Source: Planosporangium thailandense
GTDB lineage: Bacteria > Actinomycetota > Actinomycetes > Mycobacteriales > Micromonosporaceae
Assembly (NCBI RefSeq): GCF_011947195.1
Contig: NZ_JAATVY010000008.1
Coordinates: 62,001-126,000, forward strand
Direction: 5' to 3'
DNA: 64,000 nucleotides
Shown here: in pieces, positions 17,511-26,263 of the stretch
How the letters are laid out: each line of letters begins with the position of its first letter
Position numbering within the stretch: position 1 is the first letter of the stretch
Program-made: the position numbers and the translations under genes
The notes under the pieces: model-generated
The model's input: only the letters and a program-made list of their open reading frames with translations
Database searches by the model: none
Told to the model about the DNA's origin: nothing

Positions 17511-19144
17511 AACCGCTCGACCCCCGGCTGCTCCGCTACGCCCAGGCGACCCGCTGGTACCTGGCCGCCTCCGTCGCCCTCGGCCTGTCCGTCGCCGGGC
17601 TGATCGTCGCGCAGGCGACCCTGCTCGCCGGCGGCATCACCGACGTCTTCCTCCACGGCGCCGGGCTGCACGCCCTGCGCGGCACGCTACTCGCGCTCGG
17701 CGCCGTCGTCGTCGGCCGGGCGGTGGCGGCCTGGGCGCAGGAACTCGCCGCGCACCGCGCGTCCGCCGCGGTCAAGACCCAGCTCCGCGAGCGGCTGCTC
17801 GACCACGTCGTACGCCTGGGCCCCGGCTGGCTGACCGGCCAGCGGGGTGGAGAGCTGACCACGCTCGCCACCCGGGGCGTGGACGCGCTCGACGGGTACT
17901 TCTCCCGCTACCTGCCCCAGCTCGTCCTCGCGTCGATCGTGCCGTTCATCGTGCTCGCCCGGCTGGTGCCGGCCGACCTGCTGGCCACGGTCACCATCGC
18001 GGTCACGCTGCCGCTGATCCCGATCTTCATGGCGCTCATCGGGCTCACCACCGAAGCCCGCAACCGGCGCAGCTTCCGGATGTTGACCCGGCTGGCCCAC
18101 CACTTCCTCGACGTGGTGGCCGGCCTGCCCACCCTCAAGGTGTTCGGCCGGGCTAAGGCGCAGGCGGAGACGATCCGCCGGGTCAGCGACGAGCACCGGC
18201 GGGCCACCATGCGTACCCTCCGGCTGGCCTTCCTGTCGTCGCTGGTACTGGAGCTGATCTCGACGATCTCGGTGGCCCTGGTCGCCGTCGCGGTCGGGCT
18301 GCGCCTGGTCAACGGCCGGCTCGACCTGCACACTGCCCTGCTGGTGCTGGTCCTGGCCCCGGAGGCGTACCTGCCGCTGCGGCTGGTCGGCACCCACTTC
18401 CACGCCAGCACGGAGGGGCTCGCGGCCGCCGAGCAGGTCTTTTCAGTACTCGAAGAGGAGCCCCCGCCGCGCGGCGCCCGTACCGACGTCCCGGCCGGCC
18501 CGATCGTGCTCTCCGATGTCACGGTGCGCTACCCCGACCGCGCGGTGCCGGCCCTCGACGGCGTCGACCTGACCATCGTGCCCGGCGAGGTCGTGGCGCT
18601 GGCCGGTCCGAGCGGGTGCGGCAAGTCGACGCTGCTCTCGGTGCTGCTGGGCTTCGTGGTGCCGGACGCCGGCCGGGTCATCGTGGGCGGCGTGAACGTG
18701 GCCGACCTCGACCCGGACGCGTGGCGCCGGCACGTGGTGTGGATGTCGCAGCGGCCGTACCTGTTCGCCGGCACGGTCGCCGACAACATCCGGCTGGGCA
18801 CCCCGGACGCCCCTCCCGATGCGGTGCGCTCGGCGGCCGAGGCGGCGCTGGCCGCCGACTTCCTGGACACGCGCGTCGGCGACGGCGGCGCCGGGCTGTC
18901 GGCCGGCCAGCGGCAACGGGTCTCGCTCGCGCGAGCGTTCCTGTCCGAAGCGCCCTTGGTGCTGCTGGACGAGCCGACCGCGAACCTCGACGGGGAGAGC
19001 GAAGCGGCGGTACTGGAGGCGGTGCGCCGGCTGGCGGCCGGCCGCACCGTCGTGCTGGTCGCGCACCGGCCCGCGCTGCTGGCGCTGGCCGATCGGGTGG
19101 TCCGGATGGATGCCGGCCGGGTGGTCGAGGCGGTGACAACATGA
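17507..19144 (+). CDS. cydD: ABC exporter CydD, cytochrome bd assembly
   Basis: 545 residues. Half-transporter of the heterodimeric CydDC thiol exporter (cysteine/glutathione) needed for assembly of cytochrome bd. Six N-terminal membrane helices, then the ATPase with Walker A GPSGCGKST, the signature motif as LSAGQRQRVSLARAF, and Walker B VLLDEPTANLD followed by an H-loop VAHRP. Coupled to cydB (GTGA) and to cydC (ATGA). The gene order after cydAB identifies which half it is. Confidence 0.93.
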   Translation: MKPLDPRLLRYAQATRWYLAASVALGLSVAGLIVAQATLLAGGITDVFLHGAGLHALRGTLLALGAVVVGRAVAAWAQELAAHRASAAVKTQLRERLLDHVVRLGPGWLTGQRGGELTTLATRGVDALDGYFSRYLPQLVLASIVPFIVLARLVPADLLATVTIAVTLPLIPIFMALIGLTTEARNRRSFRMLTRLAHHFLDVVAGLPTLKVFGRAKAQAETIRRVSDEHRRATMRTLRLAFLSSLVLELISTISVALVAVAVGLRLVNGRLDLHTALLVLVLAPEAYLPLRLVGTHFHASTEGLAAAEQVFSVLEEEPPPRGARTDVPAGPIVLSDVTVRYPDRAVPALDGVDLTIVPGEVVALAGPSGCGKSTLLSVLLGFVVPDAGRVIVGGVNVADLDPDAWRRHVVWMSQRPYLFAGTVADNIRLGTPDAPPDAVRSAAEAALAADFLDTRVGDGGAGLSAGQRQRVSLARAFLSEAPLVLLDEPTANLDGESEAAVLEAVRRLAAGRTVVLVAHRPALLALADRVVRMDAGRVVEAVTT

Positions 19145-20919
19145 CCGCCACTCCGCGATCTTGGACACCTGAGCGACCTATAGGTGGCACAAGTGTCCAA
19201 GATCGGCGGCCGATGCTGCGGCTGCTGCGTCTCGCCTCGCCGCTCGCGCCCCGGCTCGCGCTCGCCGTCCTTTTCGGCGTCCTCGCGGCCGGCAGCGCGA
19301 TCGGCCTGACCGCGACCTCCGCCTGGCTGATCTCACGTGCCGCGCAGCACCCGCCCGTGCTCTACCTGACCGTCGCGATCGTGGCGGTACGCACCTTCGG
19401 CATCGCCCGGGGGGTGTTCCGCTACGTCGAGCGGCTCGCCGGCCACGACGCCGCGTTCGGTGTACTGACCCGGCTGCGGGTGCTCGCGTACCAGCGCCTG
19501 GAGCGGCTGGCGCCGGCGGCCCTGCCGGTGCTGCGCGCCGGTGACCTGGTCGGACGCTTCGTCGCCGACGTCGACGCGGCGCTCGACGTCCTCGTACGGG
19601 TCGTCCTGCCCTACATCGTCGCGGCGCTGATCGGCGCGGCCACCGCCGGCTTCCTCGGCGCCCTGCTGCCCGGCGCCGGGGTCGTACTCGCGGCCGGACT
19701 CCTGCTCGTGGCGGTCGGCGTGCCGGCCATCCAGCACACGGTGGCCCGGCGCGCCGACCGGCGTACCGCGCCGCTGCGCGGCGAGCTGTCCGCGGCAACC
19801 GTCGACCTGCTGCGCGGCCTGCCGGATCTCGTGGCGTTCGGCGCGGCCCGCCGCCGGCTCGCCGCCCTCGCCGAGACCGACGACCGGCTGCGCAGGGCGA
19901 CCGCCCGGTCGGCGGCCGGCGTCGGGCTCGGCGCCGGCCTGGTTGCCCTGGCCACCGGCGCCTGCGTCTGGGCCGGCCTCGCGCTGGGTGCCGGTGCGGT
20001 ACGGGCGGGCACCCTGAACGGCGTCGTCCTCGCCGTCGTGGTGCTCACCCCGTTCGCGGTCTTCGACACCGTCTCCGGGCTGCCCGCCGCGGCCGCCCAA
20101 CTGGCGACGGCCCGCGCGGCCCTCGGGCGGGTGTTCAGCCTGCTCGACCAGCCCGACCCCGTGTCGGAACCGGCCGCGCCGGCGCCCCTGCCCGCCGATC
20201 ACCGGCTGGAGCTGATCGGCGTGAGCGCCCGGTGGCCCGGCGGGCCCGACGTGCTGCACGATGTCGATCTGGCCCTGTCACCCGGCCGGCGGGTCGCGGT
20301 CGTCGGGCCGAGCGGCTCGGGCAAGAGCACGCTCGCCGCGGTGCTCGTACGGTTCCTCGACCCCAGCGCCGGGAAGGTGACCCTGGGCGGCGTCGACACC
20401 CGCGACCTCGCCGGTGATGACGTCCGCACCGTCGTGGGTCTGCTCACCGACGACGCCCGCCTGTTCGACACCACGATCAGGGACAACCTGCGGATCGGCG
20501 ATCGCGGCGCCGACGATGAGCGGCTACGGGCCGCGCTCGCCGACGCCCGGCTGCTGGAGTGGGTCGACTCGCTGCCGAACGGCCTCGACACCATGGTGGG
20601 CGAGCAGGGCTCCCGCTTGTCGGGCGGGCAGCGCCGGCGGCTCGCGCTCGCCCGCGCGCTGCTGGCGGAGTTCCCGATCCTGATCCTGGACGAGCCGACC
20701 GAGCACCTCGACGAGGAGACCGCCGACGCGCTCACCGCGGACCTGCTCGCCGTGACGCGCGGGCGGACCACCGTCCTGATCACCCACCGGCTGACCGGGC
20801 TGGCGGAGGTCGACGAGATCGTCGTCGTCGACGGCGGCCGGATCGTCCAGCGCGGCGGCCATGACGATCTCGTTGCCGTGGACGGCACGTACCGGCGGAT
20901 GTGTCAGCGCCATTCGTGA
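19141..20919 (+). CDS. cydC: ABC exporter CydC, cytochrome bd assembly, with palindrome-encoded N-terminal extension
   Basis: 592 residues if started at the ATG overlapping the cydD stop. The family-like part begins at residue 25 (MLRLLRLASPLAPRLALAV), where an ATG at 19213 is an alternative start. The first 24 residues (core [17 protein letters not shown]) are encoded by a 48-bp palindrome at 19157-19204, so they look like an insertion. Six membrane helices, then Walker A GPSGSGKST, signature LSGGQRRRLALARAL, Walker B LILDEPTEHLDEE and ITHRL. Partner of CydD. A second palindrome begins at the stop codon and should act as terminator. Confidence 0.92.
   Translation: MTATPRSWTPERPIGGTSVQDRRPMLRLLRLASPLAPRLALAVLFGVLAAGSAIGLTATSAWLISRAAQHPPVLYLTVAIVAVRTFGIARGVFRYVERLAGHDAAFGVLTRLRVLAYQRLERLAPAALPVLRAGDLVGRFVADVDAALDVLVRVVLPYIVAALIGAATAGFLGALLPGAGVVLAAGLLLVAVGVPAIQHTVARRADRRTAPLRGELSAATVDLLRGLPDLVAFGAARRRLAALAETDDRLRRATARSAAGVGLGAGLVALATGACVWAGLALGAGAVRAGTLNGVVLAVVVLTPFAVFDTVSGLPAAAAQLATARAALGRVFSLLDQPDPVSEPAAPAPLPADHRLELIGVSARWPGGPDVLHDVDLALSPGRRVAVVGPSGSGKSTLAAVLVRFLDPSAGKVTLGGVDTRDLAGDDVRTVVGLLTDDARLFDTTIRDNLRIGDRGADDERLRAALADARLLEWVDSLPNGLDTMVGEQGSRLSGGQRRRLALARALLAEFPILILDEPTEHLDEETADALTADLLAVTRGRTTVLITHRLTGLAEVDEIVVVDGGRIVQRGGHDDLVAVDGTYRRMCQRHS
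19157..19204. repeat. 48-bp GATC-bounded palindrome, copy A (cydD/cydC junction)
   Basis: Starts GATCTTGGACAC and ends GTGTCCAAGATC; the two 24-bp halves pair at 21 of 24 positions around a CCTATAGG centre. It lies 12 bp downstream of the ATGA overlap between cydD and cydC, inside the 5' end of the cydC frame. A closely related copy (33938-33985) sits at the cbiB/cobQ junction. The length (16 codons) preserves the frame. Confidence 0.9.
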
Positions 20920-20965
20920 TCGTGAAGGGTTCATGGGGTCCTGGCCCCACGAACCCTTCACGATC
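20918..20965. repeat. 48-bp GATC-bounded palindrome acting as terminator after cydC
   Basis: Starts GATCGTGAAGGGTTC and ends GAACCCTTCACGATC; 20 or 21 of 24 positions pair. It begins within the cydC stop codon and lies just before the stop of the convergent membrane-protein gene, so it can terminate both. Same length and GATC ends as the 19157 and 33938 palindromes but a different core. Confidence 0.85.
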
Positions 20966-20968
20966 ATG

Positions 20969-22408
20969 TCACTTCTGGGTGCCGCCCTGCGGCCGTCGGC
21001 GGCGTGGGGTGGCCGGCTTCTCCGGCTGCGGCACCTCGGCGGTGGGAATGACCTGCGTACGCTCCGGGTCGTCCGCCCCGCCGGCAGCGTCCGCCGTACC
21101 GGTAGCGTCCGCCGTACCGGCAGCGTCCGCTGTACCGGTGACCGGCAGCGCGATGGGCTGGGTCGGCTCGGCATCCTGAGTCCCGCCGGCCGCCCCTCCC
21201 GCGAGCGCCTGGACCTCGCTGGTAGAGATCGCGATGGTCGGGTCGTCGGACGGCGGTGCCTGCGGCAACGTGCCCGCTTCGGCCTCGGCCCGCTGCGCCG
21301 CCTGCCCGGCCCGATCCCGGGCGGTGGTCCTCGGTCGACTCGTCCGCTTCCTGGGCGGCTCGACCGGCGCCGCCTGCTCGGGCACCTCGGATGCAGCCGG
21401 TGCCGCGAGCGCCTCGGATGCTTGGGTCACGTCCGCAGCAGCCGCAGCGCTCGCCTGCATCTCAGCGGCAGCCTGCCGCTCAGCCGCCTCCTGCGCCTCG
21501 CGCTCGCGGCGGGCGGCCTCCTCACGCTCGGCAGCTTCCCGCGCCTCGCGCTCCCGCCGCGCGGCTTCTTCACGCTCGGCAGCCTCCCGCGCCTCCCGCT
21601 CGCGGCGGGCGGCCTCCTCACGCTCAGCCGCTTCACGCGCCTCGCGCTCGGCCGCTTCCCGCGCCTCCTGCTCCCGGCGGGCGGCTTCCTCCCGCTGCTC
21701 GGCGGCGACGCGCAGCTGCTCGCGTACCCGCAGCCGTTCCAGCTCGGCCCGGCTCAACCAGGTCTCCCAGCGCACCTGCATCGGGCGCACCAGGCCACCG
21801 CCCACGCCCACGATGAGAATCCCGGCCAGGGTGGCGAGGATCGCGATGAGCACCGGTGTGGTGACGGAGGTGGCCACCTCGATCTGGTTCAACGCGGCGA
21901 TGACACCGATGCCGATGATGAACGCGCTAGCGACGTTGGCCAGCAGCCGCCCGTACGACAGGCCACCGAGCGCGCCGGTGACGATGTTGCGCACTCCGGA
22001 CGCGACGGCGGCGGCGATCACGACGATGATGATCGCGACGAAAGCCTTGGGCAGCCAGGCCACGATTCCCGCGATGAGCGTGGAGACGGGGTTGGGCCCC
22101 CAGATGCCGAACGCCAACTGGAGCGTGAACAGCAGCACCGCGTAGTAGACAAGGGTCGCGACGAGGCTCCGGGCGTCGTACGAGGTCTTGGCCAGCAGCC
22201 GCCCGAGTCCCCCACGCTCCACCGCCCGGTCGAAGCCGACGCGCTGCAGCAGCCGACTCGCGCCGGCGCGGAGCCATCGGGCGGCGAGCCAGCCCAGGGC
22301 CAGGATCACCAGGAACAAAATCAATCTGGGTACGAAACGGGCGACGTCACCGAGCGCATCCTGGACCGGTCCCGACGCGAGAGCCGTCACGGCTGCACCT
22401 CCATACAT
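20969..22408 (-). CDS. Membrane protein with conserved TM-helix repeats and a repetitive Ala/Glu/Arg coiled-coil tail
   Basis: 479 residues from the ATG preceded by AGAGGA. About residues 20-225 hold five hydrophobic helices of the TM_helix type found in MscS-like small-channel proteins (RLILFLVILALGWLAARWLR; GPNPVSTLIAGIVAWLPKAF; VASAFIIGIGVIAALNQI). No MscS beta-domain follows. Instead there is a long charged coiled coil made of near-identical units (EEAARREREAREAAER, about four copies, 21,480-21,700), then an Ala/Pro/Thr-rich tail with GTADAAGTADATGTADAAG. The tail ends in PRRRRPQGG. Function unknown; a channel or scaffold is possible. The codon-level DNA repeats make the copy number likely to vary. 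Confidence 0.8.
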   Translation of the reverse strand: MYGGAAVTALASGPVQDALGDVARFVPRLILFLVILALGWLAARWLRAGASRLLQRVGFDRAVERGGLGRLLAKTSYDARSLVATLVYYAVLLFTLQLAFGIWGPNPVSTLIAGIVAWLPKAFVAIIIVVIAAAVASGVRNIVTGALGGLSYGRLLANVASAFIIGIGVIAALNQIEVATSVTTPVLIAILATLAGILIVGVGGGLVRPMQVRWETWLSRAELERLRVREQLRVAAEQREEAARREQEAREAAEREAREAAEREEAARREREAREAAEREEAARREREAREAAEREEAARREREAQEAAERQAAAEMQASAAAAADVTQASEALAAPAASEVPEQAAPVEPPRKRTSRPRTTARDRAGQAAQRAEAEAGTLPQAPPSDDPTIAISTSEVQALAGGAAGGTQDAEPTQPIALPVTGTADAAGTADATGTADAAGGADDPERTQVIPTAEVPQPEKPATPRRRRPQGGTQK

Positions 22409-22750
22409 GAGTTCCTCTCGATCCTGCCGTACCCGAGCAATCCATCGATGACACGCCCGGGTCGACCGCCACACGCGAAACATTCAACGTTCCGGCGTTG
22501 TTGTCTAACACGTCGGTGTGACGAGTCTCGCCGAGCTACACCCATCGCCCGGGTGGAATACGGTGCGTAGCGCGATCGCCGCTGCGCCGCTCACCGAGGG
22601 GCGGACCGCACATCGGCTCTGCGTCACGCCCCCGCCACCTACGATCGCGAGAGCGTTGTCGTTTTCACACAAATAACCACTTGCACCCGTTTTGGACGGC
22701 ACTAGCCGGTCGGCCGGCTTGGCTTTACCGACCGGCCTGCGAGAGGATCC
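22409..22750. other. 342-bp divergent promoter region
   Basis: No gene. It separates the TM-helix protein from the signalling operon. It contains CAACG-TTCCGG-CGTTG (22485-22500) and an AT-richer stretch (22,650-22,690) that is the best place for the operon promoter, though no clear -10/-35 pair is visible. Confidence 0.45.
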
Positions 22751-24055
22751 ATGCATGCGTGCCAGAGCGGACCGTACGGATGGGCGGGGCACCGCCGGAC
22801 GGTGGAGCCTGCCCGCGTGACCATTCCCGACACGACCACCGCCCGCCATGAGCAGGCACGCCTCGGCCACCTGGCACCGCCCGGGCCCGTCGGCGCGACC
22901 GATCGGCTGCGGGTCCTCCTCGTCGAAGACGATTCCGGTGACGCCTTCCTGGTGCAGGAGCTGCTGCACGAGGCCCGCGCCCCGGTCGATCTCGAGGTCG
23001 CCGCCACCATGGCTCTGGCCCGCCCATTGCTGGGGTCGGTCGACTGTGTGCTGCTCGACCTCGGCCTTCCCGACGCCAGTGGCCTGAGCGGCCTGCGCCA
23101 ACTGCTCGACGAGGCGGCGGGCGTCGCGGTCTGCGTACTCACCGGCCTCGAGGACGAGCACCTCGGCATCGCGGCGGTCGGCGAGGGCGCCCAGGACTAC
23201 CTGATCAAAGGCCAGGTTGACGGGGTCCTGCTGACGCGCGCCCTGCGCTATGCCGTCGAACGTAAGCGGGCCGACGAGAACGCCCGGCGGCTGCGCGAAG
23301 CGGAGCTGCGCCAGGCCGAGTCGGCGCGGCTGGAGCGCGGCCTGCTCCCCCAGCCGCTCATCGACCCCACCACCGCGGGGCTCGTCTCCTTCTACCGGCC
23401 GGGCCGCCACCGCGCGCTGCTCGGCGGCGACTTCTACGACGTCGTCGAGGTCTCACCCGGCCGGCTCCAACTGCTCGTCGGCGACGTCTGCGGCCACGGC
23501 GTGGAGGAGGCGGCGCTCGGCGTCACGCTGCGGGTGGCGTGGCGGGCGCTGGTCCTGGCCCGCGTGCCCGACGACGACGTACTTCCGGCGCTGGAGCAGG
23601 TGCTCGTCAGCGAGCGGCGCTCCGACGAGCTCTTCGCGACGGTGGCGATGGTCACCGTCGACGTGCCCGCCGCTCGCGCCACCGTACGGCTGGCCGGCCA
23701 TCCGCCGCCCGTACTGCTGACGGGTGGCCGGGCCGTCCCCTGCGACGTCGACCCGGGCCTGGTGCTGGGCGTCGTGCCCGGCACCTCGTGCCCGGCCGTC
23801 GACGTCGACCTCCCCGCCCCGGACTGGGCACTGCTGACCTACACCGACGGCCTCATCGAGGGCCTCGGCGGCAGCGCCCGCGACCGGCTGGGCGTCGAGG
23901 GTCTGTGCACCCTGCTCAAGGAGTACCGCGAGAGCGTTGCCACGCCGCACGAGCTGCCCCGGTGGCTCGTGGGCCAGGCGGAGCTGCGAAACGGCGAGCC
24001 GCTGGCCGACGACGTGGCGATGCTGCTGGTCAACGCGGCTGGTGCGACATGGTGA
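22751..24055 (+). CDS. Response regulator with SpoIIE/RsbU-type PP2C phosphatase output
   Basis: 434 residues: receiver domain at about 50-170 (LRVLLVEDDSGDAFLVQELL; phospho-acceptor in DCVLLDLGLPDASG; Lys in YLIKGQ), a short coiled linker (ADENARRLREAELRQAESARLERGLLP in pieces), and a PPM/SpoIIE phosphatase with GGDFYDVV, GDVCGHG, YTDGLIEG and a late DDVAML metal site. Such proteins dephosphorylate anti-anti-sigma factors. ATG at 22751 has GAGAGG 5 bp upstream; GTG at 22817 is an alternative. First gene of a three-gene operon with a kinase and a second receiver. Confidence 0.9.
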   Translation: MHACQSGPYGWAGHRRTVEPARVTIPDTTTARHEQARLGHLAPPGPVGATDRLRVLLVEDDSGDAFLVQELLHEARAPVDLEVAATMALARPLLGSVDCVLLDLGLPDASGLSGLRQLLDEAAGVAVCVLTGLEDEHLGIAAVGEGAQDYLIKGQVDGVLLTRALRYAVERKRADENARRLREAELRQAESARLERGLLPQPLIDPTTAGLVSFYRPGRHRALLGGDFYDVVEVSPGRLQLLVGDVCGHGVEEAALGVTLRVAWRALVLARVPDDDVLPALEQVLVSERRSDELFATVAMVTVDVPAARATVRLAGHPPPVLLTGGRAVPCDVDPGLVLGVVPGTSCPAVDVDLPAPDWALLTYTDGLIEGLGGSARDRLGVEGLCTLLKEYRESVATPHELPRWLVGQAELRNGEPLADDVAMLLVNAAGATW

Positions 24056-24062
24056 AGACGAC

Positions 24063-25745
24063 ATGGTGAAGTGGACACTGGGTCGGCGGATCACGGTCAT
24101 CTGCGCGCTCGTCGGCCTCCTGCTCACCGTCATCGGGGTCGCGGCGGTCGCCACGGCGGAGACCAGCCGCTCACAGGTGAAGGTCCTGATGGACGAGGTC
24201 GGTCCGCTGCGGACCGACTGCGGGCAGCTGCTCACGGTCCTGGCCGACCAGGAGAACGGGGTACGCGGATACGCGCTGACCCGGTCCGACGCGTCCCTCG
24301 CGCCCTACCGGAACGGGGTCACCGAGGAGCAGCGCCTGATCCGGGAGATGCGCGGCCTGTCGCACGACGCCGTCGTGCTCGCGCGGCTGTCGGAGCTGGA
24401 GGCGCGGTCGGCGGCGTGGCGGGCGCAGGTGGCCGAGCCGACGATCGCCGCGGTCCGGGACGGTAGGGCCGGCGACGTCCCGTCGATCGTGGCGGATCCG
24501 AACTCCACCAGGTCCAGCCAGGCGCGCGAGTCCGCGCAGGCGCTGCTGGACCGGGTCACCGCCGTCCGGGACGCCTCGGTCACGCAGGTCCGCGGCACGC
24601 TCGGGCTGCTCGTGATACTCCTGGTCCTGGCCGTGATCCTGATCGTCGTCGCCGGTCTGACCATGGCGCTGCTGCTGCGCCGGCTGGTCACCGTCCCGGT
24701 CGTCTCCCTCGCCGGCGAGGTGCGCCGGGTGGCGAGAGGTGAGTACGAGCGGGAGATCGAAAGCGTCGGGCCGACGGAGATCGCCCGGCTGGCCCGCGAC
24801 ATCAACGCCATGCGCCAGCAGATCGTGGCCGACCTCGGCACCGTACGCCGGGCGCATCTCCAGCTGGAGAAGGCCAATCAGCTGCTCGAACAGCAGGCCG
24901 AGGAGCTGACCCGGTCCAACCGCGACCTCGAGCAGTTCGCGTACGTGGCCTCGCACGACCTGCAGGAGCCGTTGCGCAAGGTGGCCAGCTTCTGCCAGCT
25001 GCTCCAGCGCCGCTACGCCGGCCAGCTCGACGAGCGGGCGGACCAGTACATCGCGTTCGCGGTGGACGGCGCCCAGCGGATGCAGCGGCTCATCAACGAC
25101 CTGCTCGCGTTCTCCCGGATCGGCCGTATCACCAGCGGGTTCACCGACGTCGACCTGGACCGGGTCGTCTCCGAGGCGGCCGCCCAGTTGAGCTGGCGGA
25201 GCGAGCAGGCCGGCGGCACGATCACCTGGTCGGATCTGCCGACCGTGCGCGGCGAGGAGCCGCTGCTGTCGGCCCTGTTCACCAACCTGATGTCCAACTC
25301 GCTGAAGTTCCGCCACCCGGACCGGCCGCCGCGCATCCACATCCAGGCGGAGCGGGTCGGCGATGAGTGGCACATCTCCTGCGCCGACAACGGCATCGGC
25401 ATCGAACCCGAGTACGCCGACAAGATCTTCATCATCTTCCAACGGCTCCACCCGAAGAACGAGTACCCGGGCACCGGCATCGGCCTCGCGATCGCCAAGA
25501 AGATCATCGAGTACCATGGCGGCCGCATCTGGCTCGACACGGAGGCCCGGGAAGGCACGGTGATCCGGATCGCCCTACCGGTGATCGCGGGCGAGGACAC
25601 ACCGGCCGAGACGACGGCCCACGAGACGACGGCCCATGAGCCGACCGCCGACCCGACGACCACCACCGACCAGACCGCCGCCGAGCACCCGGAGCTGGCT
25701 CCGGTGGCCGCCGACGCCGGCCGCACCGAGGAGACCGCGTCATGA
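24063..25745 (+). CDS. CHASE3-HAMP sensor histidine kinase
   Basis: 560 residues. A first membrane helix ([20 protein letters not shown]), an external CHASE3-like domain ([19 protein letters not shown]), a second helix near residues 180-205, a HAMP segment ([17 protein letters not shown]), a coiled coil, HisKA with the phospho-acceptor His in [17 protein letters not shown], and HATPase with N-box [16 protein letters not shown] and [12 protein letters not shown]. The bacteriophytochrome-like DLQEPLRK form commonly pairs with small receivers such as the one encoded next. The C-terminal tail is Thr/Ala/Glu-rich ([18 protein letters not shown]). Start ATG is 8 nt after the previous stop; a 15-nt tandem duplication (GACATGGTGAAGAC type) spans the junction. 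Overlaps the next gene by ATGA. Confidence 0.93.
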   Translation: MVKWTLGRRITVICALVGLLLTVIGVAAVATAETSRSQVKVLMDEVGPLRTDCGQLLTVLADQENGVRGYALTRSDASLAPYRNGVTEEQRLIREMRGLSHDAVVLARLSELEARSAAWRAQVAEPTIAAVRDGRAGDVPSIVADPNSTRSSQARESAQALLDRVTAVRDASVTQVRGTLGLLVILLVLAVILIVVAGLTMALLLRRLVTVPVVSLAGEVRRVARGEYEREIESVGPTEIARLARDINAMRQQIVADLGTVRRAHLQLEKANQLLEQQAEELTRSNRDLEQFAYVASHDLQEPLRKVASFCQLLQRRYAGQLDERADQYIAFAVDGAQRMQRLINDLLAFSRIGRITSGFTDVDLDRVVSEAAAQLSWRSEQAGGTITWSDLPTVRGEEPLLSALFTNLMSNSLKFRHPDRPPRIHIQAERVGDEWHISCADNGIGIEPEYADKIFIIFQRLHPKNEYPGTGIGLAIAKKIIEYHGGRIWLDTEAREGTVIRIALPVIAGEDTPAETTAHETTAHEPTADPTTTTDQTAAEHPELAPVAADAGRTEETAS

Positions 25746-26200
25746 GCGACGCCCTGCACAACCCCGCGCCCACCCCGATCGAGGTGCTGCTCGTGGAGGA
25801 CGATCCGGGCGACGTTCTCATGACGAAGGAGGCCTTCGAGGAGCACAAGGTGCGCAACAGCCTGTCGGTGGTCAACGACGGCGCCGAGGCGATCGCGTAC
25901 CTGCGCCGCGAGGGCCAGTACGCCGGCGCGAAGCGGCCGGACCTCATCCTGCTCGACCTGAACCTCCCCAAGCGGGACGGCAGGGAGGTGCTGGCCGAGA
26001 TCAAGAACGATCCGCAGCTGCGCCAGATCCCGGTCGTGGTGCTGACCACTTCCCAGGCCGACGAGGACATCGTCCGCAGCTACCAGTTGCACGCGAACGC
26101 GTACGTGACCAAGCCGGTCGACTTCGAGCGGTTCATCGAGGTCGTACGCCAGATCGACGACTTCTTCGTCAGCGTGGTGAAGCTGCCGCCCCGCGCCTGA
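25742..26200 (+). CDS. Single-domain response regulator (Rcp1/CheY-like)
   Basis: 152 residues, receiver only: acidic pocket [18 protein letters not shown], phospho-acceptor Asp in [13 protein letters not shown], Thr/Ser in VVVLTTSQA, Lys in [11 protein letters not shown]. This matches the Rcp1 class that accepts phosphate from phytochrome-type kinases. It overlaps the kinase gene by ATGA, so it is its likely partner. No output domain, so it should relay or bind a target, possibly the receiver-PP2C protein of the same operon. Confidence 0.93.
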   Translation: MSDALHNPAPTPIEVLLVEDDPGDVLMTKEAFEEHKVRNSLSVVNDGAEAIAYLRREGQYAGAKRPDLILLDLNLPKRDGREVLAEIKNDPQLRQIPVVVLTTSQADEDIVRSYQLHANAYVTKPVDFERFIEVVRQIDDFFVSVVKLPPRA

Positions 26201-26209
26201 ACCCTTTTG

Positions 26210-26257
26210 AACCTTGGGGAGTCTGACACCGGATCCGGTGCCAAACTCCCCAAGATC
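26210..26257. repeat. 48-bp palindrome between convergent genes, terminator-like
   Basis: Core CTTGGGGAGT ... ACTCCCCAAG with perfect ACACCGGATCCGGTG-type centre (GGATCC at 26231-26236). The inner 42 bp (26213-26254) pair almost fully; the outer right end is GATC. It lies 10 bp after the receiver stop and 6 bp before the stop of the convergent M20 peptidase. Same length and design as the other GATC-bounded palindromes in the window. Confidence 0.8.
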
Positions 26258-26263
26258 TGGCGA

